A program made the translations under genes and the position numbers. Positions 9,895 to 18,251 of a DNA stretch of 64,000 nt are shown in pieces. Origin of the DNA: an uncultured Bacteroides sp. (GTDB taxonomy: Bacteria; Bacteroidota; Bacteroidia; Cytophagales; Cyclobacteriaceae); contig CABHOV010000042.1 in NCBI GenBank assembly GCA_902168185.1, positions 1 to 64,000 on the forward strand. Direction: 5' to 3'. The stretch's first letter is position 1. Each line of letters begins with the position of its first letter. The notes under the pieces were generated by a model that was not told where the DNA came from, did not search any database, and saw nothing but the letters and a program-made list of their open reading frames with translations.

Positions 9895-10593
9895 TTATGA
9901 ATTGCCCTGGAATGCATTAAAAAATGCTTTCTCATAACTTGTACCAATTGGAATTTCTTCTCCGGCAACGGTTATGATCTTGTTACGGATGTTTGCGATC
10001 CTGGCGATGGCTACAATATAAGAACGGTGCACGCGAACAAACCCATGGAGCGGAAGTTTTTCGAGCATGACTTTGAGCGTCATGCGGGCAACAACAGGCT
10101 TTTGATTTTGCAAATGAATGCGGAGATAGTCGTCCAGCCCTTCTATGAAAAGAATGTCAGCCACACTAATCTTGATAAGGCTATAGTCGGCACGTATAAA
10201 TATATATTGTTGTTCGGGCTTACTCGTTTGGTGCGTATGGCTATAATATTCCTCCGCCTTTGTAACGGCCTGCAAAAAACGCTCGTACGTAAAAGGTTTG
10301 AGAAGATAATCGATCGCACTCAGGTTAAATCCCTCAACGGCATATTCGGTATAGGCCGTTGTGAAAATAGCCATTGTATTTTGCTTTACTTCTTTATATA
10401 GATCTATACCTGTTAGGGATGGCATGTTTATATCCAGAAACAACAAGTCTACCGGAAATTTATTTATATACTTTAAAGCTTCATTTGGCTTAATGAATGT
10501 TTTCTCCAATGATATAAAATCGACACGCTGGCAAAAGTTTTCAATTACCTGCAGTGCAAGCGGTTCATCATCTATAGCAATGGCGTTTATCAT
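9895..10593 (-). CDS. LytTR-family response regulator
   Basis: This is a 232-residue cytosolic DNA-binding response regulator. The receiver domain (about 1-120) has the acidic pair DDE at 8-10, the phospho-acceptor Asp54 in LLFLDINMP and the conserved Lys in YLLKPF. The C-terminal half (about 135-230) is a LytTR DNA-binding domain (VADILFIEGLDDYLRIH, FVRVHRSYIV). The start codon overlaps the stop of the upstream kinase gene by an ATGA, so the two are translationally coupled and form one phosphorelay. Its position between glycosidase genes suggests control of the local glycan genes, but no operator can be assigned. Confidence 0.93.
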   Translation of the reverse strand: MINAIAIDDEPLALQVIENFCQRVDFISLEKTFIKPNEALKYINKFPVDLLFLDINMPSLTGIDLYKEVKQNTMAIFTTAYTEYAVEGFNLSAIDYLLKPFTYERFLQAVTKAEEYYSHTHQTSKPEQQYIFIRADYSLIKISVADILFIEGLDDYLRIHLQNQKPVVARMTLKVMLEKLPLHGFVRVHRSYIVAIARIANIRNKIITVAGEEIPIGTSYEKAFFNAFQGNS

Positions 10594-11609
10594 TTCAACT
10601 GTATAGTAAGTGAAACTGAGAAATCGTTCTTGTTGTCCGTAATGATCAGCGTATGTCGCTTGGGATATAGTAGCTCCAGCCTGTTCCGAGTGTTCTCAAT
10701 TCCAAGTCCACTTTTTTCTTCCTCTCCTCTTGTGAACACTTTATTATTGAATACTTCAAGTCGTAATTCATTATGGTCCATTTCTATGGAAACTTTAATG
10801 CGCGAACTTTCCTCGGCATTTATACCATGCTTGAAAGCGTTTTCAACAAACGGAATCAAGATCAGTGGAGCAATTCTATTTGTGCCTGCATTCCCATGGA
10901 CAAAAAACAAAAGCTCGATCGCATCTCCAAAGCGGAGTTGCTGCAATTCAACATAGTTACGAATATAGTTAAGTTCCTTTTCAAGTGATACAAAATCGCG
11001 ATTCGATTCACTTACAACATAGCGCATCATAGACGACAGCTTTACAACCGCCGAAGGTGTATGATCAGACTTTTGAATGGCCAGCGAATAAATGCTATTC
11101 AGAGTATTAAACAGGAAATGCGGATTTATCTGCGCTTTGAGATACGAAAGTTGGGCAGTGAGTTTGTCCTGCTCAGCTTGCTTCCAGCGATTGCTGATTT
11201 TTAATGTAAGGGATATAAACGTAACAACGGAAAATCTAAAGAAGTTATGACCGAATTCAAACAGTATAGAACCTTCTTCTGCACGTTGCGGCACCGGAGG
11301 TATAGGAGAAAAGAACTTGGGATGATTGGGTAGCAGCAAAAACGGCACTAGTGTTGTTATCATAAAGCATCCTGCAATGACCAGGAAATAGAGAGTATAC
11401 TTTTTAGTAAAGTAGAATCGTGTTATTAAGACCTCAACATTAAAATAGAAATAAGCAATCAAGAGTATACATGCAATCATTTCACGCTGCATAAATCCTC
11501 CAAAAAAAGTCTGCATAGAAAATGCCGGCCCTGGCGAGAACACAATTGGGATAACCAGGAAGAGTACCCACCCCGTTGTGTGAATAAGAAGATTTCTGCC
11601 TTTACTCAT
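10590..11609 (-). CDS. LytS-type sensor histidine kinase (His_kinase PF06580 class)
   Basis: This is a 339-residue integral membrane kinase. Four hydrophobic segments fill residues 8-135, followed by the dimerisation and phospho-acceptor block AQINPHFLFNTLNSIYSL with His164, then a HATPase_c domain (FVENAFKHGIN as N-box, GLGIENTRNRLELLY as G-box). No large extracytoplasmic sensor domain is visible; only a short loop near 95-118 faces out, so the signal may be sensed in or near the membrane. It is the first gene of the two-gene operon with the LytTR regulator. About 240 bp of non-coding sequence separates it from the second GH29, including that gene's terminator. Confidence 0.92.
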   Translation of the reverse strand: MSKGRNLLIHTTGWVLFLVIPIVFSPGPAFSMQTFFGGFMQREMIACILLIAYFYFNVEVLITRFYFTKKYTLYFLVIAGCFMITTLVPFLLLPNHPKFFSPIPPVPQRAEEGSILFEFGHNFFRFSVVTFISLTLKISNRWKQAEQDKLTAQLSYLKAQINPHFLFNTLNSIYSLAIQKSDHTPSAVVKLSSMMRYVVSESNRDFVSLEKELNYIRNYVELQQLRFGDAIELLFFVHGNAGTNRIAPLILIPFVENAFKHGINAEESSRIKVSIEMDHNELRLEVFNNKVFTRGEEEKSGLGIENTRNRLELLYPKRHTLIITDNKNDFSVSLTIQLK

Positions 11610-11796
11610 CTTTCAGGTTGAAGGTCCTGGCGCAGTAGTCCGCGTCATACTTAAAGTAATAAATCATTTCACAAATATGACACGAAAAGTAATGACAAAC
11701 GGAAAGCTGAACATTATTGCGGCAATAAGGCTAAATGTGTCGGTTTTTACTGGTTGAAGATGTAAATATGTTTGGTACATTAACACTGTGTAACAC

Positions 11797-11827
11797 AAAA
11801 AAACAGCTTTCGGAAATCCGGAAGCTG
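11797..11827 (-). terminator. Rho-independent terminator of the second GH29 gene
   Basis: The arms CAGCTTTCGG (11804-11813) and CCGGAAGCTG (11818-11827) pair with one G-T wobble around a 4-nt loop. On the minus strand the stem is followed directly by seven U residues (A7 at 11797-11803). It lies 24 bp beyond the GH29 stop codon. Confidence 0.9.
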
Positions 11828-11851
11828 CTCGCAATAACTGATGTAATTATA

Positions 11852-13303
11852 TTACTTCTGAAAGGCAAACGCTAATGCAGAATAGGTCTTGTTCTGTTTC
11901 AGGAGAGATCCCGGTAAATATACTTTCACTTTATCTCCTTCTTTTTTCCACTTCACGGTTGATCCTGTGCTGAGAAGTTTCATACGTGATCCAGCTGCCG
12001 GTATATTTCCAGTCCACTCAACCGTTGCTGGTATAGCCTGTCCTTCTTTTAATCTAACCAAGGCGAAGATGTTATTGTCTTTACCTGCCGTGAAATATGT
12101 ATCACGGTCCTTATCATAATAATAATCCGTAGTACGCGTATTATAAATAGCACCGCCATTCACGGTTAACCATTGTCCAATTTCTTTCAGACGTTGAACT
12201 TGTATATCGTTGAAAGTTCCGTCTGTTCCAGGACCAACCCCGAGCAACAAGCTTCCTCCCTTCGCTACGATTTCAATCAACGAGTGAATTATCCTGGTGC
12301 TGGATTTATAGTTTTCGTTCGGTACATAGCCCCAGGCATTACCCAGTGTAATACAGCTCTCCCATGGATGGTCCAGCTTTTCTTTTGGTATACTCTGCTC
12401 GGGTGTTTGATAATTTTCATATGGACCGTGTACTGTGCGATCCACAACTAAAAGTCCAGGCTGTGCTTTGCGTGCCATCGAAGCAATGCGCGGCATATCT
12501 ATATCCTGACTCCATGCCGGTATAGCTGCACCCCATGCTCTTACTTCGTCCGTCACCGTTTCAAGTGGCCGCACCCAACCGCCATCAAGCCATAGTATAT
12601 CTATCTTTCCATATTCATTCATTAACTCACCAATCTGGTTGTACGTAAAATCCTTGAATTTATTCCAGCGCCACTGATTCTTCCTGATGTCATAATTTAC
12701 ATTGCGATCTGCCGTTGCATTCCGTGGCCACCAATAATATTCTGAGTGCCAGTCTGGTTTCGAATAGTATGCTCCGATCATCATTCCTTGCTTACGGAAA
12801 GATTCAAATACATACTTGGCAACATTCGCTTTGGGGTGATTTGCAAACGGACCATTCGTGATTTTAAAGTCCGTCTGTTTAGTATCGAACATGTTGAAAC
12901 CATCATGATGCTTTGTGGTGAACACTACGTAACGCATACCTGCATCTTTCGCAGCTTGTGACCACTGATCAGGATTAAAATTTACCGGATTGAATTTCTT
13001 ATTCAGTCCCCAATACCATTTCTTGTAATCATCATATGCAATGGTACTATCACGATTGATCCAGTCTTCAGAACAAAGCTCCCATGATTCAATGATTCCG
13101 GGAACAGCATACAGCCCCCAATGAATGATCATTCCAAATTTCTGATCACGCCATGTTTCAAGTTTCTCTTTTACCAACGGATCTGTAGGCCATTGATACG
13201 TGGTGGATTGCTGATGGATGTTGCCTTGGGCGTGAGTGTATTGCACACACACCATCATGACAAGGGCAACTATACCACATGTGTATATTGATTTTCTTTT
13301 CAT
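11852..13303 (-). CDS. GH29 alpha-L-fucosidase, second copy
   Basis: This is a 483-residue exported fucosidase, different in sequence from the GH29 at 4764-6215. A Sec signal peptide covers about residues 1-26 (MKRKSIYTCG...THAQG). The barrel shows TKHHDGFNMFDTKQTDF near 130 and the nucleophile Asp240 in DILWLDGGW. A short C-terminal beta-sandwich follows, without the F5/8 domain of the other copy, and there is no lipobox, so it is probably soluble in the periplasm or secreted. It is a single-gene unit: its own terminator lies 24 bp downstream and a hairpin lies about 40 bp upstream. Two fucosidases of different architecture suggest two fucose linkages in the target glycans. Confidence 0.93.
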   Translation of the reverse strand: MKRKSIYTCGIVALVMMVCVQYTHAQGNIHQQSTTYQWPTDPLVKEKLETWRDQKFGMIIHWGLYAVPGIIESWELCSEDWINRDSTIAYDDYKKWYWGLNKKFNPVNFNPDQWSQAAKDAGMRYVVFTTKHHDGFNMFDTKQTDFKITNGPFANHPKANVAKYVFESFRKQGMMIGAYYSKPDWHSEYYWWPRNATADRNVNYDIRKNQWRWNKFKDFTYNQIGELMNEYGKIDILWLDGGWVRPLETVTDEVRAWGAAIPAWSQDIDMPRIASMARKAQPGLLVVDRTVHGPYENYQTPEQSIPKEKLDHPWESCITLGNAWGYVPNENYKSSTRIIHSLIEIVAKGGSLLLGVGPGTDGTFNDIQVQRLKEIGQWLTVNGGAIYNTRTTDYYYDKDRDTYFTAGKDNNIFALVRLKEGQAIPATVEWTGNIPAAGSRMKLLSTGSTVKWKKEGDKVKVYLPGSLLKQNKTYSALAFAFQK

Positions 13304-13341
13304 AGTCTTACGTGCACCCGCTGATTAAAAGTTAAATATAT

Positions 13342-13365
13342 AGTCTTTTTCATATTTAAAAGACT
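13342..13365. repeat. Inverted repeat upstream of the second GH29
   Basis: Perfect 8-bp arms (AGTCTTTT at 13342-13349, AAAAGACT at 13358-13365) enclose an AT-rich 8-nt loop, 39 bp before the GH29 start. On the minus strand TATATTTA, a 7/8 match to the -7 consensus, lies just downstream. It could be an operator or a leader hairpin. Confidence 0.45.
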
Positions 13366-13516
13366 TGTGTTCACGCGAATCTAATAGGAAACGTAAAACT
13401 ATACTAAATCTACCCCTGCATGCACAGAAAACAACGACAACTATTTTACGACAATGCGTTTATAAAGCGTTTCATGCACGGCTCCAACACAAGGAAGTAA
13501 ATGCCGGAAGGGATAC

Positions 13517-14845
13517 TTACTGACCTTTTGTGATGCCTGACTCAAGGCTGTTGATAATATACTTCCCTATAGCACGCCCTTGCTCCTGGCCTGCTTCAAT
13601 AGCATCCCGGAAATGTATACCTCCGTATAGGCGGGAGATTGCCGCCTCATTCGCAGCCTCGCGAAATGAAACAAATGTGCGTGCAGGCAATCCAAAATAT
13701 TCCTCGGAGGTATCGGTAAATCCGAAACTGTCGCCGAAAAGATGCGTTAGCACTTCTGCACTTGCCGTGGATATAACACTGTGGCCGCTGGTATATTCCG
13801 GAAATGGTGGCGTTTGCAACAACGGGCGCCATGAAGGATCCAGATGTTTATTGATAGCGGCTTCGGGACGGATGCGATCGCTGGTGTACTTCTCATTCCA
13901 ACAACTGATAAATCCATCACACAACGTAAGGGCTACCAGTACGTGAGCAAATACAGTTTTATCAAGTGGAGCTTTTGCCTTTCGGCATGCAATGCCTGTA
14001 ATACCAATCCAGTGTCCTCCTGGTGATATTTTCTTTATGCCCATAGCCATATGTCCGGAATAGGTAACAGCAAACGGATTGCAGTCCCAAAAGGCGGCTA
14101 TAGACCTTTGCTCGTTTGTCAAGGTATTCGATGTCACATGCACTTCCTGCATAAGCTTATAAAAACCGGATTCTTTTTCCTTATCAAAGGGAACTGGTGG
14201 CCTTGGAGGGAATTGAGAAGCTGAATCTAAAAAGAACGGGCGTATCGTTTTCCATTGTGGCTCCACTGCCGACATATACTCCGGAGGAGTCGGATACCAA
14301 TGACCTTCTTCCCTGGTATTTGGATTATAGCGCTGCCACGTGCTTAACTTCAGATAGCCGTCCGTTTTAGCGAAGGCGGTGACCTGATCCGCTACGTTCT
14401 TCGCGAACGCTATATTTTCTTCAATATCAGTTCCTGAAAGCTTATGCTTTTTGCCATAAAGCTTTACCAGTTCAAGTTCTCTTTCCTCAAGGCTATATCC
14501 CGAAGGAATCATCTGCCTGCCAACATCCAGCATCGCATATATAGCACAGAAACTCCTGGAGTAATGAGCAGGCAATACATTGAAACGAAATCCTGGATTT
14601 ATCCTGAAACTTTTAGCAATGTCAACTTGTAAATTATCTGCGGCATAAATTGCTTCGTACGCACCCAACATTGCGTATGCGTAAAATCGACTGGCTGCTG
14701 GCGGGTTCACTACATCATGTAACATCACCTCTGACAGGTAAAAAGTATATTGCGTAAACTCCTCAACATACTGTTTGTCCTGCGCTGTCGTAAACCCATT
14801 CATACAGGTCAGCACTATAATTATAGCAACTAGTCGCAACATCAT
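13517..14845 (-). CDS. Vanadium-dependent haloperoxidase / PAP2-superfamily exported protein
   Basis: This is a 442-residue all-alpha protein with a Sec leader (cleavage near TTAQD, residue 22). It has the oxyanion pocket shared by vanadium haloperoxidases and PAP2 acid phosphatases: K-x6-RP as Lys319...Arg326-Pro327, TSGH (Ser353, Gly354, His355) in place of the usual PSGH, and SR-x5-H as Ser404-Arg405...His411. The extra Asp that follows the last His in PAP2 phosphatases is displaced (HFRDAIEAG). The enzyme could halogenate or oxidise organic substrates with peroxide, or act as a phosphatase; sequence alone does not decide. Its ATG overlaps the stop of the FG-GAP/UnbV gene by an ATGA, so the two are translationally coupled. 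It is the last gene of the SusC/SusD-linked block. Confidence 0.85.
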   Translation of the reverse strand: MMLRLVAIIIVLTCMNGFTTAQDKQYVEEFTQYTFYLSEVMLHDVVNPPAASRFYAYAMLGAYEAIYAADNLQVDIAKSFRINPGFRFNVLPAHYSRSFCAIYAMLDVGRQMIPSGYSLEERELELVKLYGKKHKLSGTDIEENIAFAKNVADQVTAFAKTDGYLKLSTWQRYNPNTREEGHWYPTPPEYMSAVEPQWKTIRPFFLDSASQFPPRPPVPFDKEKESGFYKLMQEVHVTSNTLTNEQRSIAAFWDCNPFAVTYSGHMAMGIKKISPGGHWIGITGIACRKAKAPLDKTVFAHVLVALTLCDGFISCWNEKYTSDRIRPEAAINKHLDPSWRPLLQTPPFPEYTSGHSVISTASAEVLTHLFGDSFGFTDTSEEYFGLPARTFVSFREAANEAAISRLYGGIHFRDAIEAGQEQGRAIGKYIINSLESGITKGQ

Positions 14846-17800
14846 TTGTTATTCACCTTATAGGCCGCTATACCAATATTATTCACTCCTGCTAGTAAGT
14901 AATCGTCATTTCCGATCTTTACTATTCTCAATGATTTTACATCACCAATAACAGAAAGCCCTGATACGTCCTGTGGTATATATTGAAAATTACCTTTTCC
15001 ATCACCTTTAAATAATTGTCCACAATTTGCATCAATCATTCCAAGGCGAACACGAATAGCACTTTGGTTCCCTGCCATTAACAAGTCCGGATTTCCGTCT
15101 TTATTATAATCCAATACCTGGATGCCGAAGACAGGAGCGTATTGTGCTTCTATGGGAAGTACCTGTTTTTGAAACTTGTCACCTTTGTTCAAGAATAAAA
15201 CGGTCCGCAACTCAGTAAGTCTAAGCGTCTGCGCTGCTTTCAACTCTGTTTCACTAAATATACTCGTAAGTGCTGCATCTGCATAGGATGCATAGTTTGT
15301 GAACTTCTTTCGCATCGGGTATATCTGATCCAATAATTCATCACGACTTGGAAAAGGGTAAGATTTATGCTGAATATAGTACGACATGATCGGATCTACA
15401 GATCCGTTCTTGTCGAAATCTCCGTAGACCATTGTAATAGGTTCATCACGTGAAGCCTTGAGTTGAGAGTTAAGACCAAAATTACCAACAATCAGATCAG
15501 GACGTCCGTCCTTGTCAACGTCCGCTATAGAAAGCCGATTCCATAGTCCTTCTTCAAGTGAATCGAAGTACGATTCGGTTGATTCCTTAAATTCCTTTCC
15601 TTGCTTATTTATAAAAATCCGAACGGGCATGAACTCTCCAATGACAATCAAATCAAGAAACGAGTCATCATTTATATCGACCCAGGCTGCATCTGTCACC
15701 ATTCCTGCCTTTGCAATGGAAGGAATGATTCCCTCTGTGGCATCTGTAAATTTGCCTTTACCATCATTTAGCAGTAGGTAACTTCTTGGTGATACAGGAT
15801 ATAGCCCGGGAACTATACGTCCGCCCAGGAAAATATCAAGATCACCATCCTGATCTATATCGGCAACGCGTGCGCACGACTTTGATGTCCGCAATACAGG
15901 AAGTGCGTCTATTGTACGGGTAAACTTACCATTACCATCATTGCTATAGAATCGATCCTGCAGCACTTTATCATTCTCTGCATAATCAAGATATCCACCA
16001 CTGACAAGGTATAAATCCTGATCACCATCCCGATCAGCATCAAAGTATATAGCATCTGCGTCTGTGCATGAAAAGTCTTCCTTATAATTCCAGTCTGAAG
16101 ATTCCTGAAAATCACCATGTCTCGTCTGGATAAATTGCTTTCCCGGGCTCTCCTTGGTTCCTCCTATAAATATATCTGTAAGACCATCACCGTTCACGTC
16201 TGCAGTTGCCATTACCGGGCCGCATACAGACGGCATTGTATTCATCAAAGGTTGCCGTTTAAAATCGTTCAATCCATATTCTGCATGACGATACTGTACT
16301 GGTGACGTTACCTCTGTAAAAAAAGGTACTTCCTTTTTTTCGACTCTGGCAACGCGTTCTGCAGAAGCCTGATTTATCTCGATACGCTGATTTGCTTTCA
16401 CATTGAAAAGCGTTGAAGTCGTTCCGTTCAGCCAATATACTTTGATTGAATCGATAGCTGCGTTATTTCCCAAGCCAAAATGCAAAACCGGGCTTACCGA
16501 AGATTGATATCCGCGCGTTGGAATTTGCTCAACGTATTGAGCCTGTGCGCTCGCATATACATATACCTTGCTTCCTATTCCCCTTGTATTCTTACCAATA
16601 CCGTTAAGCTTGATGGTAATATAATTTCTATCAGGAAATTGATCACGCACACCATTCCTGTATATCGAAGCATCTTCATTCTGATTATTAACAACTAGAT
16701 CAAGATCACCGTCATTGTCCAAGTCTGCGTATGCAGCTCCGTTCGAAAATCCTTTTTTATCAAAACCCCAGACAAGGCTTTTATCACTAAACGTTACCCC
16801 ATGGTCATTGCTGAATATATAGTTATGAAGCGGTGTTGAGGTCATTGAACTAACCAACTGAAGCGTGTCCGGTTTTTCACCATCTATAGCTTTCTTAAAA
16901 TAGTAATCACCTTTATACTTCAGAAAATCACGGTTCGTATAATCGCGAAAGTACCCATTGGTTACAAAGAGATCCTTCCAGCCATCATTGTCGTAATCAG
17001 CAAACAGCGGAGCCCAGCTCCAGTCAGTATTAGATATACCGGCAAGCTGTCCAACTTCGCTAAACGTTCCATTGCCATTATTAACATGCAACATATTGCG
17101 CATACTTTGATGGTAGAAACCATTTAAAACCATCAACGCGTATTGCTCATAGTTCTCCGGACCATATAACAATTTCTGTCTCTTGTTATCTTCCGGAAGC
17201 ATATCCGTTGTAAAAATATCCGGCCATGTATCATTGTTGATATCATTTATATCACATCCCATTGAGAAATGAGATATATGCTGAATATACTGCTGCAGTC
17301 GATCTGTAAAGGTGCCATTTCCATTATTGATATATAGATAATCAGGTTCAACATAGTCATTAGACACATAGATATCCTGCCAGCCGTCTTTGTTCACATC
17401 TGCTACAGCAACACCCAATCCAAAACCAAGGGCATTTGAAAGTATACCTGCTTCCGTGGTTACTTCGGTAAAATGGCCGTCATCATTTCTGAACAGCTTA
17501 TCACCTGCATAAGGATGTTTCACCGTACGAGCCTGCGCATATTCGAGTTCGCGAATTACCTTTACGTTAGTTGCCAACAAAAAAACGTCCAGGTCACCAT
17601 CACGATCATAGTCAAAGAAAGTGGCTTGCGTTGAATACGAAGGGTCGTCCAAACCATACTCCTTCGCTTTATCCTCGAATGTGAGGTCGCCTTTGTTTAT
17701 AAAAAATTGATTCCTTCTTTTCTCAACATCGGTTTTACCCGAATAACATACATATATATCAAGAAGATTATCTCCATTAATGTCTACCATCGATACTCCT

Positions 17801-18165
17801 GACTTCCACCCCTCACGTCCTTTTACACCTGCCAGTTTTGTTATTTCCTTAAACTTAAAATTACCAAGATTAAGATAGAGCTTATTATACTTCATATTTG
17901 AGACGAAGTATATATCCTCTAATCCATCGTTATTTATATCTCCTACTGCTACCCCACCACCGTTATACAGATTCTCGTATGTAAGTGCATTATTGCTTGC
18001 GTCCTCTACAATAACATTTTTAAAATCCACTCCTGTCTGAGAAGAGGATATAGCTTGAAACAGTTTTTTATCCTGTGCAAATCCATCTAAACATAGCCCG
18101 TACTGAATTACCAAGCATACAAAGCCTGTGCAAAGCCACGTTAATAACTGTTTACCTGTTTTCAT
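14842..18165 (-). CDS. FG-GAP/VCBS repeat protein with ASPIC/UnbV domain (paralog 2)
   Basis: This is a 1107-residue exported protein of unknown function. The ATG at 18165 is chosen because the in-frame ATG at 18213 lies in the loop of a strong terminator hairpin and would bury the signal peptide (MKTGKQLLTWLCTGF...GFAQ). Many calcium-loop motifs occur (DINNDGLED, DINGDNLLD, DYDRDGDLD, DVNKDGWQD). A central ASPIC/UnbV domain (PTRGYQSSVSPVLHFGLG) and a second propeller with SRDELLDQIYPMRKKF follow, as in paralog 1. There is no lipobox, unlike paralog 3. It is translationally coupled to the haloperoxidase-like gene and lies downstream of a SusC/SusD pair, past a terminator. It may be the surface partner for that pair or for the peroxidase, which is inference. 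Confidence 0.86.
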   Translation of the reverse strand: MKTGKQLLTWLCTGFVCLVIQYGLCLDGFAQDKKLFQAISSSQTGVDFKNVIVEDASNNALTYENLYNGGGVAVGDINNDGLEDIYFVSNMKYNKLYLNLGNFKFKEITKLAGVKGREGWKSGVSMVDINGDNLLDIYVCYSGKTDVEKRRNQFFINKGDLTFEDKAKEYGLDDPSYSTQATFFDYDRDGDLDVFLLATNVKVIRELEYAQARTVKHPYAGDKLFRNDDGHFTEVTTEAGILSNALGFGLGVAVADVNKDGWQDIYVSNDYVEPDYLYINNGNGTFTDRLQQYIQHISHFSMGCDINDINNDTWPDIFTTDMLPEDNKRQKLLYGPENYEQYALMVLNGFYHQSMRNMLHVNNGNGTFSEVGQLAGISNTDWSWAPLFADYDNDGWKDLFVTNGYFRDYTNRDFLKYKGDYYFKKAIDGEKPDTLQLVSSMTSTPLHNYIFSNDHGVTFSDKSLVWGFDKKGFSNGAAYADLDNDGDLDLVVNNQNEDASIYRNGVRDQFPDRNYITIKLNGIGKNTRGIGSKVYVYASAQAQYVEQIPTRGYQSSVSPVLHFGLGNNAAIDSIKVYWLNGTTSTLFNVKANQRIEINQASAERVARVEKKEVPFFTEVTSPVQYRHAEYGLNDFKRQPLMNTMPSVCGPVMATADVNGDGLTDIFIGGTKESPGKQFIQTRHGDFQESSDWNYKEDFSCTDADAIYFDADRDGDQDLYLVSGGYLDYAENDKVLQDRFYSNDGNGKFTRTIDALPVLRTSKSCARVADIDQDGDLDIFLGGRIVPGLYPVSPRSYLLLNDGKGKFTDATEGIIPSIAKAGMVTDAAWVDINDDSFLDLIVIGEFMPVRIFINKQGKEFKESTESYFDSLEEGLWNRLSIADVDKDGRPDLIVGNFGLNSQLKASRDEPITMVYGDFDKNGSVDPIMSYYIQHKSYPFPSRDELLDQIYPMRKKFTNYASYADAALTSIFSETELKAAQTLRLTELRTVLFLNKGDKFQKQVLPIEAQYAPVFGIQVLDYNKDGNPDLLMAGNQSAIRVRLGMIDANCGQLFKGDGKGNFQYIPQDVSGLSVIGDVKSLRIVKIGNDDYLLAGVNNIGIAAYKVNNK

Positions 18166-18189
18166 TTGAATTGGAATTTTGCGTTGTAT

Positions 18190-18230
18190 CAAATGAAATA
18201 AGAGGCTGAGCATGTAACTCAGCCTCTTAT
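18190..18230 (-). terminator. Terminator between susD-like and FG-GAP paralog 2
   Basis: A perfect 13-bp stem (ATAAGAGGCTGAG at 18198-18210, CTCAGCCTCTTAT at 18218-18230) has a 7-nt loop, followed on the minus strand by a T-rich stretch (TTCATTT). It lies 21 bp after the susD-like stop. It could end the SusC/SusD transcript or only attenuate it before the FG-GAP gene. Confidence 0.8.
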
Positions 18231-18251
18231 CAAAATTTACTTGTTAGAGAT

